From NCBI GenBank assembly GCA_946807835.1, contig OX327702.1:11284001-11348000 (forward strand): a DNA stretch of 64,000 nt. The letters are read 5' to 3'. The notes under the pieces were generated by a model. That model saw only the letters and a list, made by a program, of their open reading frames with translations. It was not told the DNA's origin and did not search any database. The position numbers and the translations under genes were made by a program. Source of the DNA: Ailanthus altissimus. Lineage: Eukaryota > Streptophyta > Magnoliopsida > Sapindales > Simaroubaceae. Positions 1 to 12,090 of this stretch are shown one piece after another. Each line of letters starts with the position of its first letter. Position 1 is the stretch's first letter.

Positions 1-1299
1 AAATCTTGCAATCATAAATGCACCTACTCATTAAGAGCATATGATAGTATTATTAACTTTAGATGGCCAAATCTTTTTATACAGGTTAGTCTAAAAGACA
101 AACAGATCCTTTACATTCACACTTCAATGTGTTGATGAAAGTGATTGAAAGGAAAAATTATAGTTTAAATGCGACCTTGTAAAGATGTAATTATTTTATT
201 TTCACTCTTATTTTTGTTATCGAGCCCCTTAGCACTAAGATAAATTTTCATATTTAGGATTCAAGATAAGTAATTTTTGCCCAAAAAAACATAGTGCAAT
301 GAATTCGAGTCTTTAAGATATTCGAATTCTTGAATTCTCGAGTCCAAAAATTTTACGTCTATATATCTCCTCTTGTTCTTCTTTGCCTTCAGATTATAAA
401 ATCACAAAATTTAAAGATACTATAAAAATATTACAAACACAAATATAATAAAGCATATAAAACTAGACTTATTTTCTAATGGTGACAACAAAGAATATTG
501 ATAAAGATAGTTGTATTAAAGATGGGAGTATAAGGAGAGAATTGGATACTTTCTGTAATAGACTTAGCAGAACATGTTTATGCATTGAATTCGGGTCACG
601 TTGATTGTTGAGTCGCTTATTTTTTGACATAGCCCATATAACAAGTGAATCAAAACCATGCAACTCGAACACGATCCTCCAACTCATTTACAACTTTTTA
701 GCTCATTTACAAATTGTCAATCTGTTTACAACCTGCCAACCTATTGAACCGTGTGACCCATTTTCAATAATAATAAAAAATTAAAATTTTATTTCATAAA
801 TTGATCTTAATTTTTAAAAAAAAATTAATTTTATCCTTACGATTAAATAAATTGATAGGTTGTGTTGACTCGCCTACTCATATGACTTATTTAATACTAG
901 ATTAATTAAATGGGTTGGAGGGTCAAAGACCTAATTCAAACACTAGCTATTTATTAAAATAATTAACCCAAACATAACTTGTTTAATAAATAGATCAAAA
1001 ACCTTTAACATAACCCGTAATTTTCAGTTTGATTTTGAAGGTCAGATGTAAAATTGCCAACTCTTAACTGATAAAGTACATGAATAGAACTTACATGTTA
1101 CAAAGAAAAAACATAATAAAGTCAGAGATGAGGAACTTATATTAATGAATTTCTCATTCAATTCTTAATAATTACTTGGCAACATGGTGGACATACCCAC
1201 CATTTGTTTAAATAAGAAGTATTTTTAAATTCTCCTACTTTTGATGTTGTTATGAGATTTTTAGTGTGCACTTTAAAAATTTTTGTAACTCCCTACAAA
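1..1299. other. AT-rich stretch without a recognised gene
   Basis: No convincing coding region is seen on either strand; the only ORF of note (469-687, minus) has low-complexity AT-driven composition and no motif. The part at about 840-1,020 contains degenerate copies of a short phrase around 'aaatgggtt' and 'aataaatag' in both orientations, which suggests an old dispersed repeat, but I cannot define its ends. Confidence 0.4.
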
Positions 1300-1700
1300 A
1301 GTCTTTCACTTACAAGAATCAAGAACAATAAAGATTACACAACAATGAAATGACAATCAAGCAACTAAACAAAGTACACTATCAATATACGTGGTTCGGC
1401 AAACAGCTTACATTTATAATAGAGATCTCTGGATCCTAACTTTTATTATTTCATTCTTTTGTACACAAAGAACTCCACAAAAAATACAAAGAATACCCAA
1501 GTACCCAATAGCTCTCAAGAATCTATACCACACTATCTTATATACTTAAAACATTCAAGTGTAGCATAAGCTCTCTATTCAGTCTTTTGTTGATGATTTG
1601 ATGCTTAATGAATTACAAGAGTCTATGTAGTGTTTACCAAGTCCCTAAAAATCCTAAACCTAATTAAAATAAGAGTTCATATGTTGTAGGAGTTCAAAAC
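1300..1700 (-). repeat. Ty1/copia-type LTR remnant (U5 side)
   Basis: On the minus strand this stretch contains the phrase CCGAACCACGTATATT (plus-strand 1,388-1,403), which is characteristic of the U5 part of many plant Ty1/copia LTRs, followed by a T/G-rich run as expected close to the LTR end. No primer-binding site is visible at lower coordinates, so the end is lost or decayed. It lies downstream, on the same strand, of the copia gag-protease remnant at 2,290-2,960 and may belong to the same dead element. The assignment rests on one motif and on orientation. Confidence 0.35.
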
Positions 1701-2289
1701 CAACTCTGGGACACAGTTCTACTATAAAATGAAGTCTTCTCAAATAGGCAACACTGTGGCGTTTAATCTCAAATGCTAGGGCAGTAACGTATCTTCGGGC
1801 TAATGCCACGATATTTAGTGGCCAATGTTGTAGCGTTAAGTATACTACAACTATCGCTGCGATAATGAGATCCCATTGTTACGACATTCATACATTTGAT
1901 CCCCTCTTGTACTTTCAAATTCTTTCTCGCATCCGGCTTTCATTTTTGACTCTTGCTCGTCTATATAATGTGTCCTTAACCTCATCTCAACTCATCATTG
2001 GTTTCCAACTTAAAATTAAATTAATTATTGATTTTGAATCACATATTCTAACAAACTCCTTCTTAATTCAAAATCTTTCTGAGAAACTTTAACTGGGATC
2101 CATCTACTCTAAAGCTCTATCACTTAGCATTAACTCCAGTTAAGTCTTTATCCAAACTTAACTCCTTTTGTGCTTGTGATCTTAGTCTCCAAAGATAAAA
2201 ATGCATCTTCCTTTAGGTGGCCATTGAACTATAATCTCCCATGTCGATCTTGATACCATCATAATTTCTCTATGGCATATCCTTGTCAG

Positions 2290-2960
2290 TAGCACTATTT
2301 TCTTGCAATTTTCTTTTAAACTCTGTCACCATAGTGAGCAAATTTTTAATATTTTCCTTTGGTTTGCAGCCTCTTAACAACCTCTGTTGAGCCACCTATA
2401 ACATTTTCATTAAGCATATAAAGCCATTTGTGCTTCTCACATCTTATTATTACTATAAATATTCCATTGCCTCAATTATTCCTTTTTCTGCCTTCAATGA
2501 ATACCCTTCTTAATCTAGCACTCCTAGGGATATCAAGTTCCTCTTAACTTTAAGAACATGCCTTACACCACACAACTCTCTAATCTTCCCATCATGCATC
2601 CTCATCCTAATACTACCAATCTTCATGACTTTAAAAGCCATATCATTCCCTATTAGTATTTTTCTTCCCTAATGAATTTATAATTGGCAAACATAGGCTT
2701 ATTAGGATATATTTGGTAACTGCAGCCAATATTAAGTATCCATTCTCTAAAATACTTTTTACTAGAAGTTACTAATGACTTTGGAATTTCCAAGTCTTCT
2801 TCATAGACTATTGCAGCTCCTTTACCCTTCTTTGCTTTTCTTTTTGGGCAAACCCTTTTCAAGTGTCCCTCCTTATTATAAAAATAGCACTTCTTGGATC
2901 TGCCCCATTGATTATTCCTATCATCTCCTTGATGAGGGTATATTTGTCATTTATTTTATC
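2290..2960 (-). pseudogene. Ty1/copia gag zinc knuckle, protease and pre-integrase remnant
   Basis: Reading the minus strand from 2,960 downwards gives a degenerate gag CCHC knuckle (first Cys, His and last Cys kept, second Cys replaced by Tyr; residues like CYFYNKEGHLKRVC). A basic stretch follows, then WILNIGCSYQI, which corresponds to the copia protease WILDSGCSxHM site with the catalytic Asp changed to Asn and Ser to Ile. After it comes the pre-integrase pattern IRMRMHDGKIRELCGVRHV and a degraded tail with several stops. In intact copia elements these modules sit in one polyprotein that makes the virus-like particle, cleaves it and integrates the cDNA. Here catalytic residues are lost and no RT is present. 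The longest open piece is 2,653-2,862. I am fairly sure of the copia class and unsure of the lineage. Confidence 0.6.
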
Positions 2961-2989
2961 TTGATATTTTTATATTTTTATGAGAATAA

Positions 2990-4350
2990 ATGATTAATTA
3001 TGTGCATTATTGTTTATTTATAAGATTTGAATAAAAAAGATAAAAAAAAAACTAGAGTAAGGATGCAATACTGCAAAAACCAAGTACTTAATTGTAAAAT
3101 ATTTAAAACTGATGTATATTCGCTCTAATGGTATAGCCACTTTCGCTCCAGTAGCAAGATCTGAGATAAGTTTAGAAATACCAAAATAAGACCTGATCAA
3201 GTTACAAATTTTCACCCCAGAGCTATCTAGGTTTTGCCCCAGTGAGAGGCTGGCACTTCAACAATTGTAACATATAGGTGTAGTACCCCAACGATCATGG
3301 ATTTTCGCCCTAGCGATTATACGATTCTTGAACCAACAAGAACTGAGAATTACAAGCTCAAATCAAACCCTATGAAAGGCCACTCGTTCCTATTCTTTTG
3401 AGAACACACAAAACATTCAAGAGACACATAACACAAGTCTTAGAAAGTAATTGGAGCACAATTGAAGCAGCTATTAAAAAAAATTCAAGGTGTTCTATGG
3501 CAGCAAGAATTTTCTAGATAATTTAATCAAAAGAAATTCGACTTCTATATCGATTTGCTATTGATTGTATCATGTTTTCTTTATATTTTTGCCGCAATTG
3601 TCTTGTAGTCATGAACTAATTTTCTTTCTAGAGTTAATACTTGAACTCAATATGTGTGCTTAATTGCCATATTTTTCTAATATTTAATAAACTTAGTTCT
3701 GTATTATTCGAATAATTTTTTTTAATACTTTATTATATCTGGTCAATATTGTGATTATTTTGATAATACTTTGATAAACTTGGGAGATGCAACATTGTAT
3801 TTCGACCTAGGTATTTTGATACATGATTGTAGAGTAACATACAAATTACATATACAAGTTTCAAATTAGGATAAGAATATACCTAATTGGCATGTTGATC
3901 AATAAGACTTATTTTTAATGAATCTTAGTTTACTACAAGTGCCATAAGAATATAGGTATTTGATAAACTGTGATATACTTATATGACATTGGGAGAGGCT
4001 TGTGAATACATTTGTGTCTTGATTAATAACAAGAACTACGAGATTTAAATATTAGAAGATTAATAATTAAAAAAAGTATTGAGAGATAATATTAATCCTA
4101 TGTATTCTCTATATTGTTATTTTCCATATATTTTGACGTTGTGTTATTGCTTTATATTCTTTATATTCATTCTTAAATTTTAATTCTTAAATTTTGATTT
4201 TTCTAAATAATTACTATAAAGACATAATTTTTGTACTTGGTAAAAAATAGATATCATCCCAATGGGTTCGATATCCGACTCTTTTGTCACTTTATTACTT
4301 GTTACGATAACATATACTTGCACTTAATTATGTGCTTAGAAAAATCACAG
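2990..4350 (+). repeat. Athila-type LTR (element D), left end approximate
   Basis: The right end is set by an Athila-type primer-binding site starting at 4,355. Just before it is the phrase GGGTTCGATATCCGACTC (4,264-4,281) followed by CTTTATTACTTGTTACGA, a combination typical of the 3' part of Athila LTRs and found in degraded form in the other Athila LTRs here (for example 40,705-40,735, plus). The left end is a guess: TGATTAATTATGTGCATT near 2,990 resembles the start of the Athila LTR at 49,887. The block is AT-rich and holds no gene. Confidence 0.45.
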
Positions 4351-4354
4351 TTGT

Positions 4355-4372
4355 TGGTGCCGTTGCCAGGGA
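4355..4372 (+). other. Athila primer-binding site (element D)
   Basis: TGGTGCCGTTGCCAGGGA differs by only two transitions from the TGGCGCCGTTGCCGGGGA phrase that follows the 5' LTR in Athila elements and pairs with the 3' end of a host tRNA to prime minus-strand synthesis. It lies 5 bases after an LTR ending in CACA, which fixes element D as plus-oriented. Confidence 0.65.
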
Positions 4373-4559
4373 TAATTATCTACTTTTTGTCAATATTAAT
4401 ACTAATCTGCATGGGCTGATTCTACAGGTTGCCACTGTTATTTCCTGTTGAGTTTTCATTTTTCTACCCTCCATATGTACCTTCAAAGAATCCTTTAAAA
4501 AAACTAAATTAAAAGTAAGAAAATAAATTCTGGGAGCTTTACCATACCATGCTCAATTG

Positions 4560-4875
4560 GAAACTACGATTTTGGAAAAACACTTTGTGATCTAAAAGCC
4601 AGCATCAACATTATAAGACTATCCATCTACAACAAATTAGGACGGAAAAAAGTCAAACCAACCAATGTCACACTCTAACTGGTTGATAAATCCCTCACAT
4701 ATCCTAAGGAAATCATTGAAGATGTGCTAGTAAAAGTCGATAAATTCATCTTTCCTATTAACATCATTGTCCCAAACATGGAATAAAACAAGGAGATCCC
4801 TATTATACTTGGAAGACCCTTCCTAGCTACGAGACAAACGGTCATTGATGTGCGAAAAAAAAAAGTTGACCATGA
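4560..4875 (+). pseudogene. Athila-type retropepsin remnant (element D)
   Basis: Translating with stops gives LCDLKASINIIRLSIYNKLG, matching the Athila/Tat protease core (xLCDLGASINLMPxSxYxKLG) with the catalytic-loop Gly replaced by Lys. It is followed by about 60 residues and then IPIILGRPFLAT, the second conserved protease block. The protease starts only about 190 bases after the primer-binding site, so essentially all of gag has been deleted, and pol after the protease is missing. Several in-frame stops confirm a dead copy. The same region is present in the Athila remnants at 19.3-19.9, 33.4-34.2 and 42.6-43.0 kb. Confidence 0.65.
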
Positions 4876-4884
4876 GGGTAAATT

Positions 4885-5103
4885 ATATCTATTATTTTCA
4901 CTCCCTTAACTTAATTAATTACTCATTTTAATAAGAATATTAGGTTTTTTATATGTTTAATTGTTATTTTACAGGTTTGGAGTCAATGGAGTAATTGGGG
5001 ATGAAAATCTAAGAAAAACAAGACAAAACATAAAATGCTACAGTGCCTTTAGAACAGTAACGCGTGAACAGTGTTCCACAAACAGTATTCATGCTACAGT
5101 GCT
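4885..5103 (+). repeat. Athila LTR fragment (5' part of an LTR)
   Basis: The segment resembles the first part of the Athila C LTR at 34,540-34,740: both contain a TTTAGGT/TTTGGAG-type phrase, then GGGATGAAAA-TC-A-GAAAAAC and a GCTACAGTG motif in the same order. It probably marks the start of element D's 3' LTR. It stops abruptly at 5,103, where Tekay LTR sequence begins. Confidence 0.45.
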
Positions 5104-6011
5104 GTTACCATTGGTACAGTTTAGAAAGAAAATGGCCGAGCGAGGATTTTACTAGTTTTCCATTTACCGATAGCATTTATGCATTTATATGCACACAACA
5201 GTTATTATGTTATACAGATTCTGAATATAGTTTTTCAAAGATGTAGAAAAAACTCGCTTGGCAAGATTTCAATAGCATATGATGTTAGAAACCGTTTTAC
5301 AGTTTTACATCAGTTTTAGAAGCATGATTTCTGCGTGAACTTTAGAATTTGCTATCTATACATGATGTTATTTTATTGGAATTTTATTTGCACTCACTGA
5401 GCTCTTTTAGCTCACCCGTTTTGTGTTTTATGTTTTCTGAACCCCTTTCTTAGGTACAGGTCTCGGTACGCAAGCTGCTGATTCTCCTATTGCCGAGTAG
5501 TGGGCCGAATCCGAAGATCATTTTTGTACATGTAAATGTGCTAAATAGCACCCTTTACTTTATGCATAATAGTTGTAGGCATGGATATTTGGATGTATGT
5601 TTTGAACCGAGAAGAAAAGATTTCAATTTTATGATGATCGTTCTTTTTACTTCTATGATTATGCTTATTTGTGATTCAAATGAATAATTAAGTTGTGTTG
5701 GATTTGATTTGGGGAAGGACCGGAGGTCCGAATTGATAGAATTGAGATGTATTGGAAATAGAAGTGAAATTTCTTTGCAGGTTTTATATGGATTTTCTGA
5801 AAAACAGGAAAAACTCTGTCCGTTTGTTTTTAAAATTAAGATGTTGTTTTCGTGTATGTTACTAGGCCTTCTTAGTAATAACAAGAATTAAAAAGGGGTT
5901 CGCCTCGCAAAATTTCTCAACATACCCAGTTAGGTTCAGAGGAACTTCTATCGAGGTGCCCGACAGGGCCGCTGGGATCTATAGTAGAGGGTCTCGGGTC
6001 GGGTCCTGTCA
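5104..6011 (+). repeat. Truncated Tekay LTR (3' third)
   Basis: From GTTACCATTGGTACAG to the terminal CCTGTCA at 6,011, this matches the last about 900 bases of the full solo LTR at 7,709-10,480 (homology starts there at about 9,577). The first about 1.87 kb of the LTR is missing and the left edge falls inside Athila sequence with no target-site duplication visible. It is either a solo LTR that lost its 5' part by deletion or a recombination product. It carries the family hallmark near its end, a GC-rich 'gccgctggga' block followed by GGGTCTCGGGTCGGGTC. Confidence 0.85.
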
Positions 6012-7039
6012 ACCCTGGTCGATTTTGGATTGATAAGTTTGTAGAGAGTGATTTTAGCTAGCTAAGTGTTGCAAGCCTTGAAAAATCATCCTTTTGACTG
6101 ACTTGTAAGGAGCATTGTTAACGCCGGCTAAACAATGTCCTAATGGATTTTCAATTTTAATATTTTAGGCCCTAATTATATGTTATAGCTTATATGGAAA
6201 TTTGTATATAATAGGAAGTTGTGTTATATTATGATTCTTTTGCTTGCAAAACAAGGTTTCGTAAAGGGTTTCACGGCATACAAATAGGCTAAATTTCTTA
6301 TTGTTAAATTATTAGCAATTCAATACCTACAGTTTACCCTAAGCTTCTTAGCTTTTTGTCCATTTTTCTCTCGTTTTTATTGTTAAACGCAGGACCTTAC
6401 ATCTTTGCTTATTGAAGATCCTATAACCCTATTGGTAGAGCTTTACCCATCATTCTCTGTGAAATACTCAAGCTCTGTGACACGCTTACTGCACTATAGC
6501 CCAGGTCTAGGGATAGATCTCGCCTATTATTTGATAGCCCAAGTTTAATGATAAACCTCGCAAACTGGTAAAATCCTTTAGTCTTGACTTCTCTTGAATC
6601 CGATGCGATCTTTGTTTAGTTAGACACAGAGCGTACACTTACCCAAAGTATATTTTTGCGAACAGTAACTAAATTCGTGGGTCAAAGATATCCTTATTCA
6701 TTTTTTCTTTTGAAAATACAACATTTTCCCAAAAATTAAACTTATCTTTCAACTCCCAATCTTTATTCCTTGACAAGCCACCCAACATAATATGTGGAAA
6801 AGAAGAAAAAAAAATTAAACTTCTTTTTGCCTTTTCTTCTAGATATATAAATATATATATTTTACAATAAGTTATTGGAAGCAAACCAAATGGCCTTAAA
6901 ATAGGAAACTTATGTAGGGGACTATGAATGTAAGAGAAAGTAAAAGAGTTATGCCTAACTTGATTTGATTTACATCTAATTATTATAATTGTAGTAAAAT
7001 ATTTTGGAATTTAATGTAATGGTTTGTAATTGTACTTAT
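6012..7039. other. Non-coding stretch, nothing recognised
   Basis: The ORF at 6,669-6,884 (minus) is AT-driven and shows no motif. No LTR ends, tRNA or coding homology could be seen. This may be pre-insertion sequence on the left of the Tat shell, or older decayed repeat. Confidence 0.4.
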
Positions 7040-10000
7040 TGACCCTGTATTTTGGCCTCTTCTGGCCTATGAGTTAGATTAGTATATTCTTAAGAATAAT
7101 TGAGAGACTTCATGATAGGTTGGCCAAAACCAATTTGCTTATAGTCTTTAGCTATTTTTAAGATTTTAGCTCTTAATAGAAAAGTAATCTACTTGACACT
7201 GAAAAAAGAAGGCTTGGTTTACTCTTTCAACCAATGGCTAAGGCTGATAGATAGACCATTTTGAGACATTATGAAGCAATTAAGCTTTATGCGCTTCCTG
7301 CAACTGTAATCAATGTTAGACTATATCAGATCTTTTTGGTGAAGATTCTCCAATGCTTAGGTTAGTGAAGTCCAAGGAAAAACAATGGAAGTAAGACAAG
7401 TGTAAAAGAGTGTTTTGAAGGGTGTTCTACTTGTTAGTTTGACAAGAGTGGTATTGTTGCTTAATAAAAGAACTTGGAAAATAGAGAATATGTAGAATGC
7501 TAGAATCAGAATCCTTTTTTTTAGCTACTTAGTCTTTTTTTTATAGATGCATATTAAAAGTTCTATTAAGTTAAGGGAAAATTTGTTCATTTTTAATTTA
7601 GACTCATCCCCAACTTGTTTGAATTCAAATTGTTTCAAAAATTACTAACCCTCCAGATTCTTGGGATTAGAGCTGATTGACTGATCCCGTGATTATAAGG
7701 AATGAATTTGTAATATCCAATCCCTATTAGTAGTATTGGCGCCTAGATTTCGGTATAGAACAAATAAGACACCGTAGGGTTACTCAATTTTAACCCTATT
7801 AGAAATATTTTCTTTATAGTGCACGTGAGAGATATCAGACCTAATTTGGTAATTTCACACTTGATCGGTGCGCCGGACGACCCTAGAATATTTTTAGAAT
7901 TTTTCTCTATTGGTTTGGAAAAGAAAATTTTAATTTACTACATGAATTTCCATTTAAGGATTATGAATGGAACAAGCCTTTGTTGAGAAACATAATCCAT
8001 ATATTAGAGAATTGACCAATTAGAAGAAATCTCATGGATTGCCAAGTTGGAAGTTCTAGTTAGTTCTTTGAACTATTCTAACTAAATAGTTACAAATGAA
8101 CTAATTACATAATTAGTTTTTAACTAATGGCAAATTAGAAGTTTTAAGTAAGTTGAAGGGCAAAATGGTAAATTGAGGGAGCACTATATATATGTTAGAA
8201 GTGTGTAGAAATTTGAAGAGAGATCAAACCAACACTTAGCCAAAAAAAGAGAGAAATTCGAGCTTCAAAGGGGGTGCTGCTACAGTGACTATTCAAGTTT
8301 TTTTTTCATGATTTTTCATGTGTAATCAAGCCAAATTAAGGTTACAAACCAATCTCTAAGCTCAATTGAAGTCTCTATTAGTGGAAATTCAAGAAAAAGA
8401 GGTAAGAAAAGCATCTTTTATAAGTTTGATAAGTGAGAATTCAAGAATGTGTTAATTGATGTTCTTATGTGTATTCTTGGCTTAGATTGAGTTAAATTCT
8501 AGTTTGGAGCTTGAAGGAGTCATCAATTTAAAGAAATTGGCAAGGTGAGAATTAGGGTTTTTGGTGATTTTGTTGTAGAGATTTCAATTGATTGTAATTA
8601 GGGCTTTAGAATGAAATTGGCATGATTTTGTTGTAATTGGAACAAGAAATTGAGAAAAGGAATGTGTTGGAACCTAGGGTGAAATTCTGCCACTTTAGGG
8701 AAGTTAGGAATTGAGTGGTGTTTTGATTGAATTGTTGTGTGTAAATGATGCATTTTGTGAATGGAATGTATATGGTTGATGAAAAACCCAAAAATGAAGA
8801 AAATGGGACATAATTGTCCATGTTGGAAAGGTGAAGGGCAAGTATGTCCAATCAAATGATAAGGTGTTCAATAATTTTCTGGGCGCCAGATGGTGAGTTA
8901 GTTTCGATTATGGCCCCGTAACTAAAATCGGGAAGTAGTTTACCTCCGGGCTTTGTATGCCGATTAGGGCATTTAGTAGTTAAATGAGATTCTAGTGTTC
9001 GATTTGGTTCTAAATGTCATTTATGGCGCATAGGTGAAGATAACCGAGAACGTTAACAGGAGCAGGAATCGGGAGCGAAATTGAGCGCGGAGCGGTAGTG
9101 AGTGGAAATCTGCCATTTCTTTTACTTTTCGGTTATTATGTTTTCGCACAATGACTATGTATGTTTTATGAGCTTTCGATGCATAAACATGATTTATGAT
9201 CTTGATATATTCATAGACATGCTTTTACATGATAGATTGTGAAACAGTTTTAAAATTTCTGCATTTGTCTTAAAGCCATTGGTACCCTCAGATTATAGTG
9301 GTGATGATTGTATTAGACCCGGCCGGTATATCCCGTGCACATGGGCAGGTCTTGGGGGTGTGTCACTAACTCCGGGAAGTCGGGATGTCGAGTCATGTGA
9401 GTCGCTCTATGTGTACGGGATATTGTCTCGCTATATGCATGCGATGTAGGATTCCGCTGCGTAGCCAGTGAGATGTCTTGAGATGTCACTGTGGGTGCTG
9501 CTAGTTGAGGTGCCCCGTGACCTACTCACGTATGCGGTGCTAGTTGAGTCGCTGCGTGGGTATAGAGCTTTAGGGTTACCATTGGTACAATTTAGAAAGA
9601 ACATGGCCGAGCGAGGATTTTACTAGTTTTCGATTTACCGATAGCATTTATGCATTTTATATGCACACAGTAGTTATTATGTTATACAAATTCTGAATAT
9701 AGTTTTCCAAAGATGTAGATAAAACCCGCTCAGCAAGATTTCATTAGCATATGATATTAGAAACCGTTTTACAATTTTACATCTGTTTTAGAAGCATAAA
9801 TTCTGCATGTACTTTAGAAATTGCTATCTTTGTATAATATTCTAGTAATTGAATTCTCATTTACACTCACTGAGCTTCTTTAGCTCACTCGTTTTATGTT
9901 TTATGTTTTAAACCCCTTTCCCAGGTGCAGGTCTCGGAACGCAAGCTGTTGATTCTCCTATCGCCGAGTAGTGGGCCGAATCCAAAGATAATTTTTGTAC

Positions 10001-10740
10001 ATGTAAATGTGCTAATAGCACTCTTTACTTTATGCATAATAGTTGTAGGCATGTATATTTGTAAGTATGTGTTGAATCAAGAAGAAGAGATTTCCAGTTT
10101 ATGATGATCGTTTTTACTTTTTATGATTATGCTTGTTTTATGATTTACACGAAATAATTGAGTTGTGTTGGATTTGATTTGAAAAGGACCGGAGGTCCGA
10201 ATTGGTAGAATTGAGATGTGTTGGAATTAGAAGTGAAATTTCTTTGCAGGTTTATGTGGATTTTCTGAAAAACAGGGGAAACTCTGTCCGTTTGTTTTTA
10301 AAACTAAAAAGTCGTTTTCATGTATATTACTAGATCTTCTTAGTAGTAACAATAATAGAAAAAGGGGTTCGCCTCGCGGAATTTCTTAACTTATCCAATT
10401 AGGTTCGGAGAAATTTCCGTCGGGGTGCCCGGCAGGGCCGCTGGGATTTATAGTAGAGGGTCTCGGGTCGGGTCCTGTCAGAATTAGTTAAAATCATCTC
10501 TAAGATCCCCGAGGATGCTAGTAGGTCTTCGACCCTTAGTAAGAACTTTTATATTCACCTCAGGAAAAACCTTGTGTGGTTGGCTCGGTCAATATTGATA
10601 ACTGAAGAGTGCTTGGTGGTGCTAAAGTCTTCAAAGGTGGGGATTATAAAAAGATACCATGGTCATCCCCTTGTTCACTATCGAACCTTCCTTTAGTGAT
10701 GGGATAAGGCTTGTGTTATCTTAGTTCTCAGTTTTGTTTG
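7040..10740 (-). repeat. Tat left (3') LTR, split by a Tekay solo LTR
   Basis: Sequence at 7,040-7,708 and 10,486-10,735 matches 57,660-58,480 in order: both begin TGAC followed by a GGCC phrase and GAGTTAGATT, share AATTGAGAGACTT, and share CCTCGAGGATG-like and GGTGCTAAAG phrases near the right end. The Tekay solo LTR at 7,709-10,480 sits in the middle. Without it the LTR is about 0.92 kb; the right copy is about 0.1 kb shorter because of an internal gap near 57,745. The right boundary is where similarity fades and may be off by tens of bases. Confidence 0.55.
7709..10480 (+). repeat. Tekay-family solo LTR, 2,772 bp, TSD gaatt
   Basis: It begins TGTAATATCC and ends CCTGTCA, and is flanked on both sides by the exact 5-bp duplication gaatt (7,704-7,708 and 10,481-10,485). 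No internal region is present, so this is a solo LTR left by recombination between the two LTRs of an inserted element. It is very similar along its length to the 3' LTR of the element at 22,721-30,851, without the large deletions seen in other copies. It lies inside the Tat left LTR, so it is younger than the Tat element. ORFs within it (8,598-8,855 minus) recur in other LTR copies only because the LTR is repeated. Confidence 0.93.
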
Positions 10741-11556
10741 AGTAAAGTCCTCGGGTATTTGAAAATTGGGCCATTTACTATTCTAAGTTTGAATTTCAAA
10801 ATCTTAAGGTAGTAAATGTAGTCGTCTCTTAAAAAACCACGTGTTTGCAATCATTATACTTCTTGAAGCCCTAACAGTTTATATTAGCAAATGCAGAAAA
10901 TATGGCACCTTCGTAGCACTCAGATCTTGATCCAATGGTCATTAGAGCCTTAACAATTGCATTAATCATTGAAGTGACATTTATAGGTGTAAAAATGCCT
11001 AGGCTACCTCATTATTTTGATGGTTCATATTAACTCTTGACTTTTACTATAAATGCAGGACTTTTGGGTCATTTAACACTTTGCCATTTGAAGATATAAA
11101 GAGTTCATTTGTATTCTAGAGAGAGAGGGATGTAGATTCATTTACCATGACTTAAATCTTGTCACTATCCATCTTTAAGCATTTTGTAACAACTTATGGT
11201 AAGGTATTTCCTTTGACCATATTTTCTCTAGAGAAAAGATTATTTGTTATGCAAAATACGCTTCGTTTTGCATAAATACTATCATTGGGTTGTGCTTTGG
11301 CTCTTAGGAGCATATTTGCTTTGCTAGTTTGTATCTTGCTTTATAGATTGAAGCAATATAAGTTTTAATTTTGCCCAGTATTTGGAATTTTTTCTGAATT
11401 CAATTGAATTTTGTTGATTGTTCTTAGATTGGAATGTTAGACCTCACTTAAAATGCATTTAGTCTTCTAATCTTTATAGTGTTAACTCTTAGCCAAATAG
11501 GCTCTCATAGTGTATAATATCATATTAGTTTTGAAGTTAGGCTAGACCTTAGTGAT
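10741..11556. other. Non-coding stretch between Tat LTR and antisense ORF
   Basis: No ORF or protein similarity is seen. It contains a possible TATA-like AGATATAAAG at about 11,090 and a GT-rich leader-like region on the plus strand before the ATG at 11,557. It could therefore be promoter and 5' UTR of the antisense ORF; that is inference only. Confidence 0.3.
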
Positions 11557-12090
11557 ATGGAAGAAGAGGAGGTCACCCTAATTAAAACGAATAGTTAGGC
11601 CAATCGGTGGATGAAAACTTACCTTTTCATGGAGAAATCTTAGAATTTGTCTAAGGAATAGAGCTTGAGTGAGATGAGAAATAAGAGGAGGGAAAGGGAA
11701 GGGGGGTGGGGGGATGTCCCATTTAAGGTGGTTAGGTTCGATGATTAAGAGGCCACCAAGAGTGAATAGAACCTCGAGAGTAAAGAAAATGTCTTTGAGG
11801 ATGATGAAGGGGAGGAAGACCTTGAGCCCTTTTTAAGCAACGAAGAGGTAGATAACTTTGAGCTAGATTATTTGTACGGAAATCTTCCATGACTATAAAA
11901 TATTTAGAGTGCTTAAGGGCTCACTCTAACATTTAAACCTTAATGATTTCATGGGTCCTTCTTACTGATGATTTTTCAATCTAGGCTAACCTTGGGGATG
12001 TGACCCTTCACCTAAGTTTCTTTGATCTCGGATTTGGTTCCCATGCAACCATATTTTGTCAAAATGTTTACTCAAATGGGAATTGCCAAC
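11557..12090 (+). pseudogene. Plus-strand ORF remnant antisense to Tat, part 1
   Basis: From ATG at 11,557 the frame reads MEEEEVTLIK, an Arg/Glu-rich stretch, then an acidic segment (residues like EDDEGEEDLEPF) and, near 12,000-12,085, a region resembling the globular part of plant transposon-associated ORFs (LTLG, then FFDLGFGS-like in a shifted frame, then FVKMFTQMGIA). There are several stops and at least one frameshift. It breaks at 12,090, where the Athila A LTR begins, and appears to resume at about 20.9 kb as a coiled-coil segment. Function unknown; the family assignment comes from my memory of extra ORFs in Tat elements and is weak. Confidence 0.4.

Noticed and set aside
5555..5884. 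109-codon minus-strand ORF
   Set aside because: It lies wholly within the truncated Tekay LTR; the equivalent positions in other LTR copies do not keep it open.
8598..8855. ORFs of about 81-85 codons recurring at 8.6, 29.0 and 38.8 kb
   Set aside because: They are the same non-coding segment of the Tekay LTR seen three times; repetition comes from the LTR copies. The frame is not conserved in the deleted copy at 47.7-49.9 kb.
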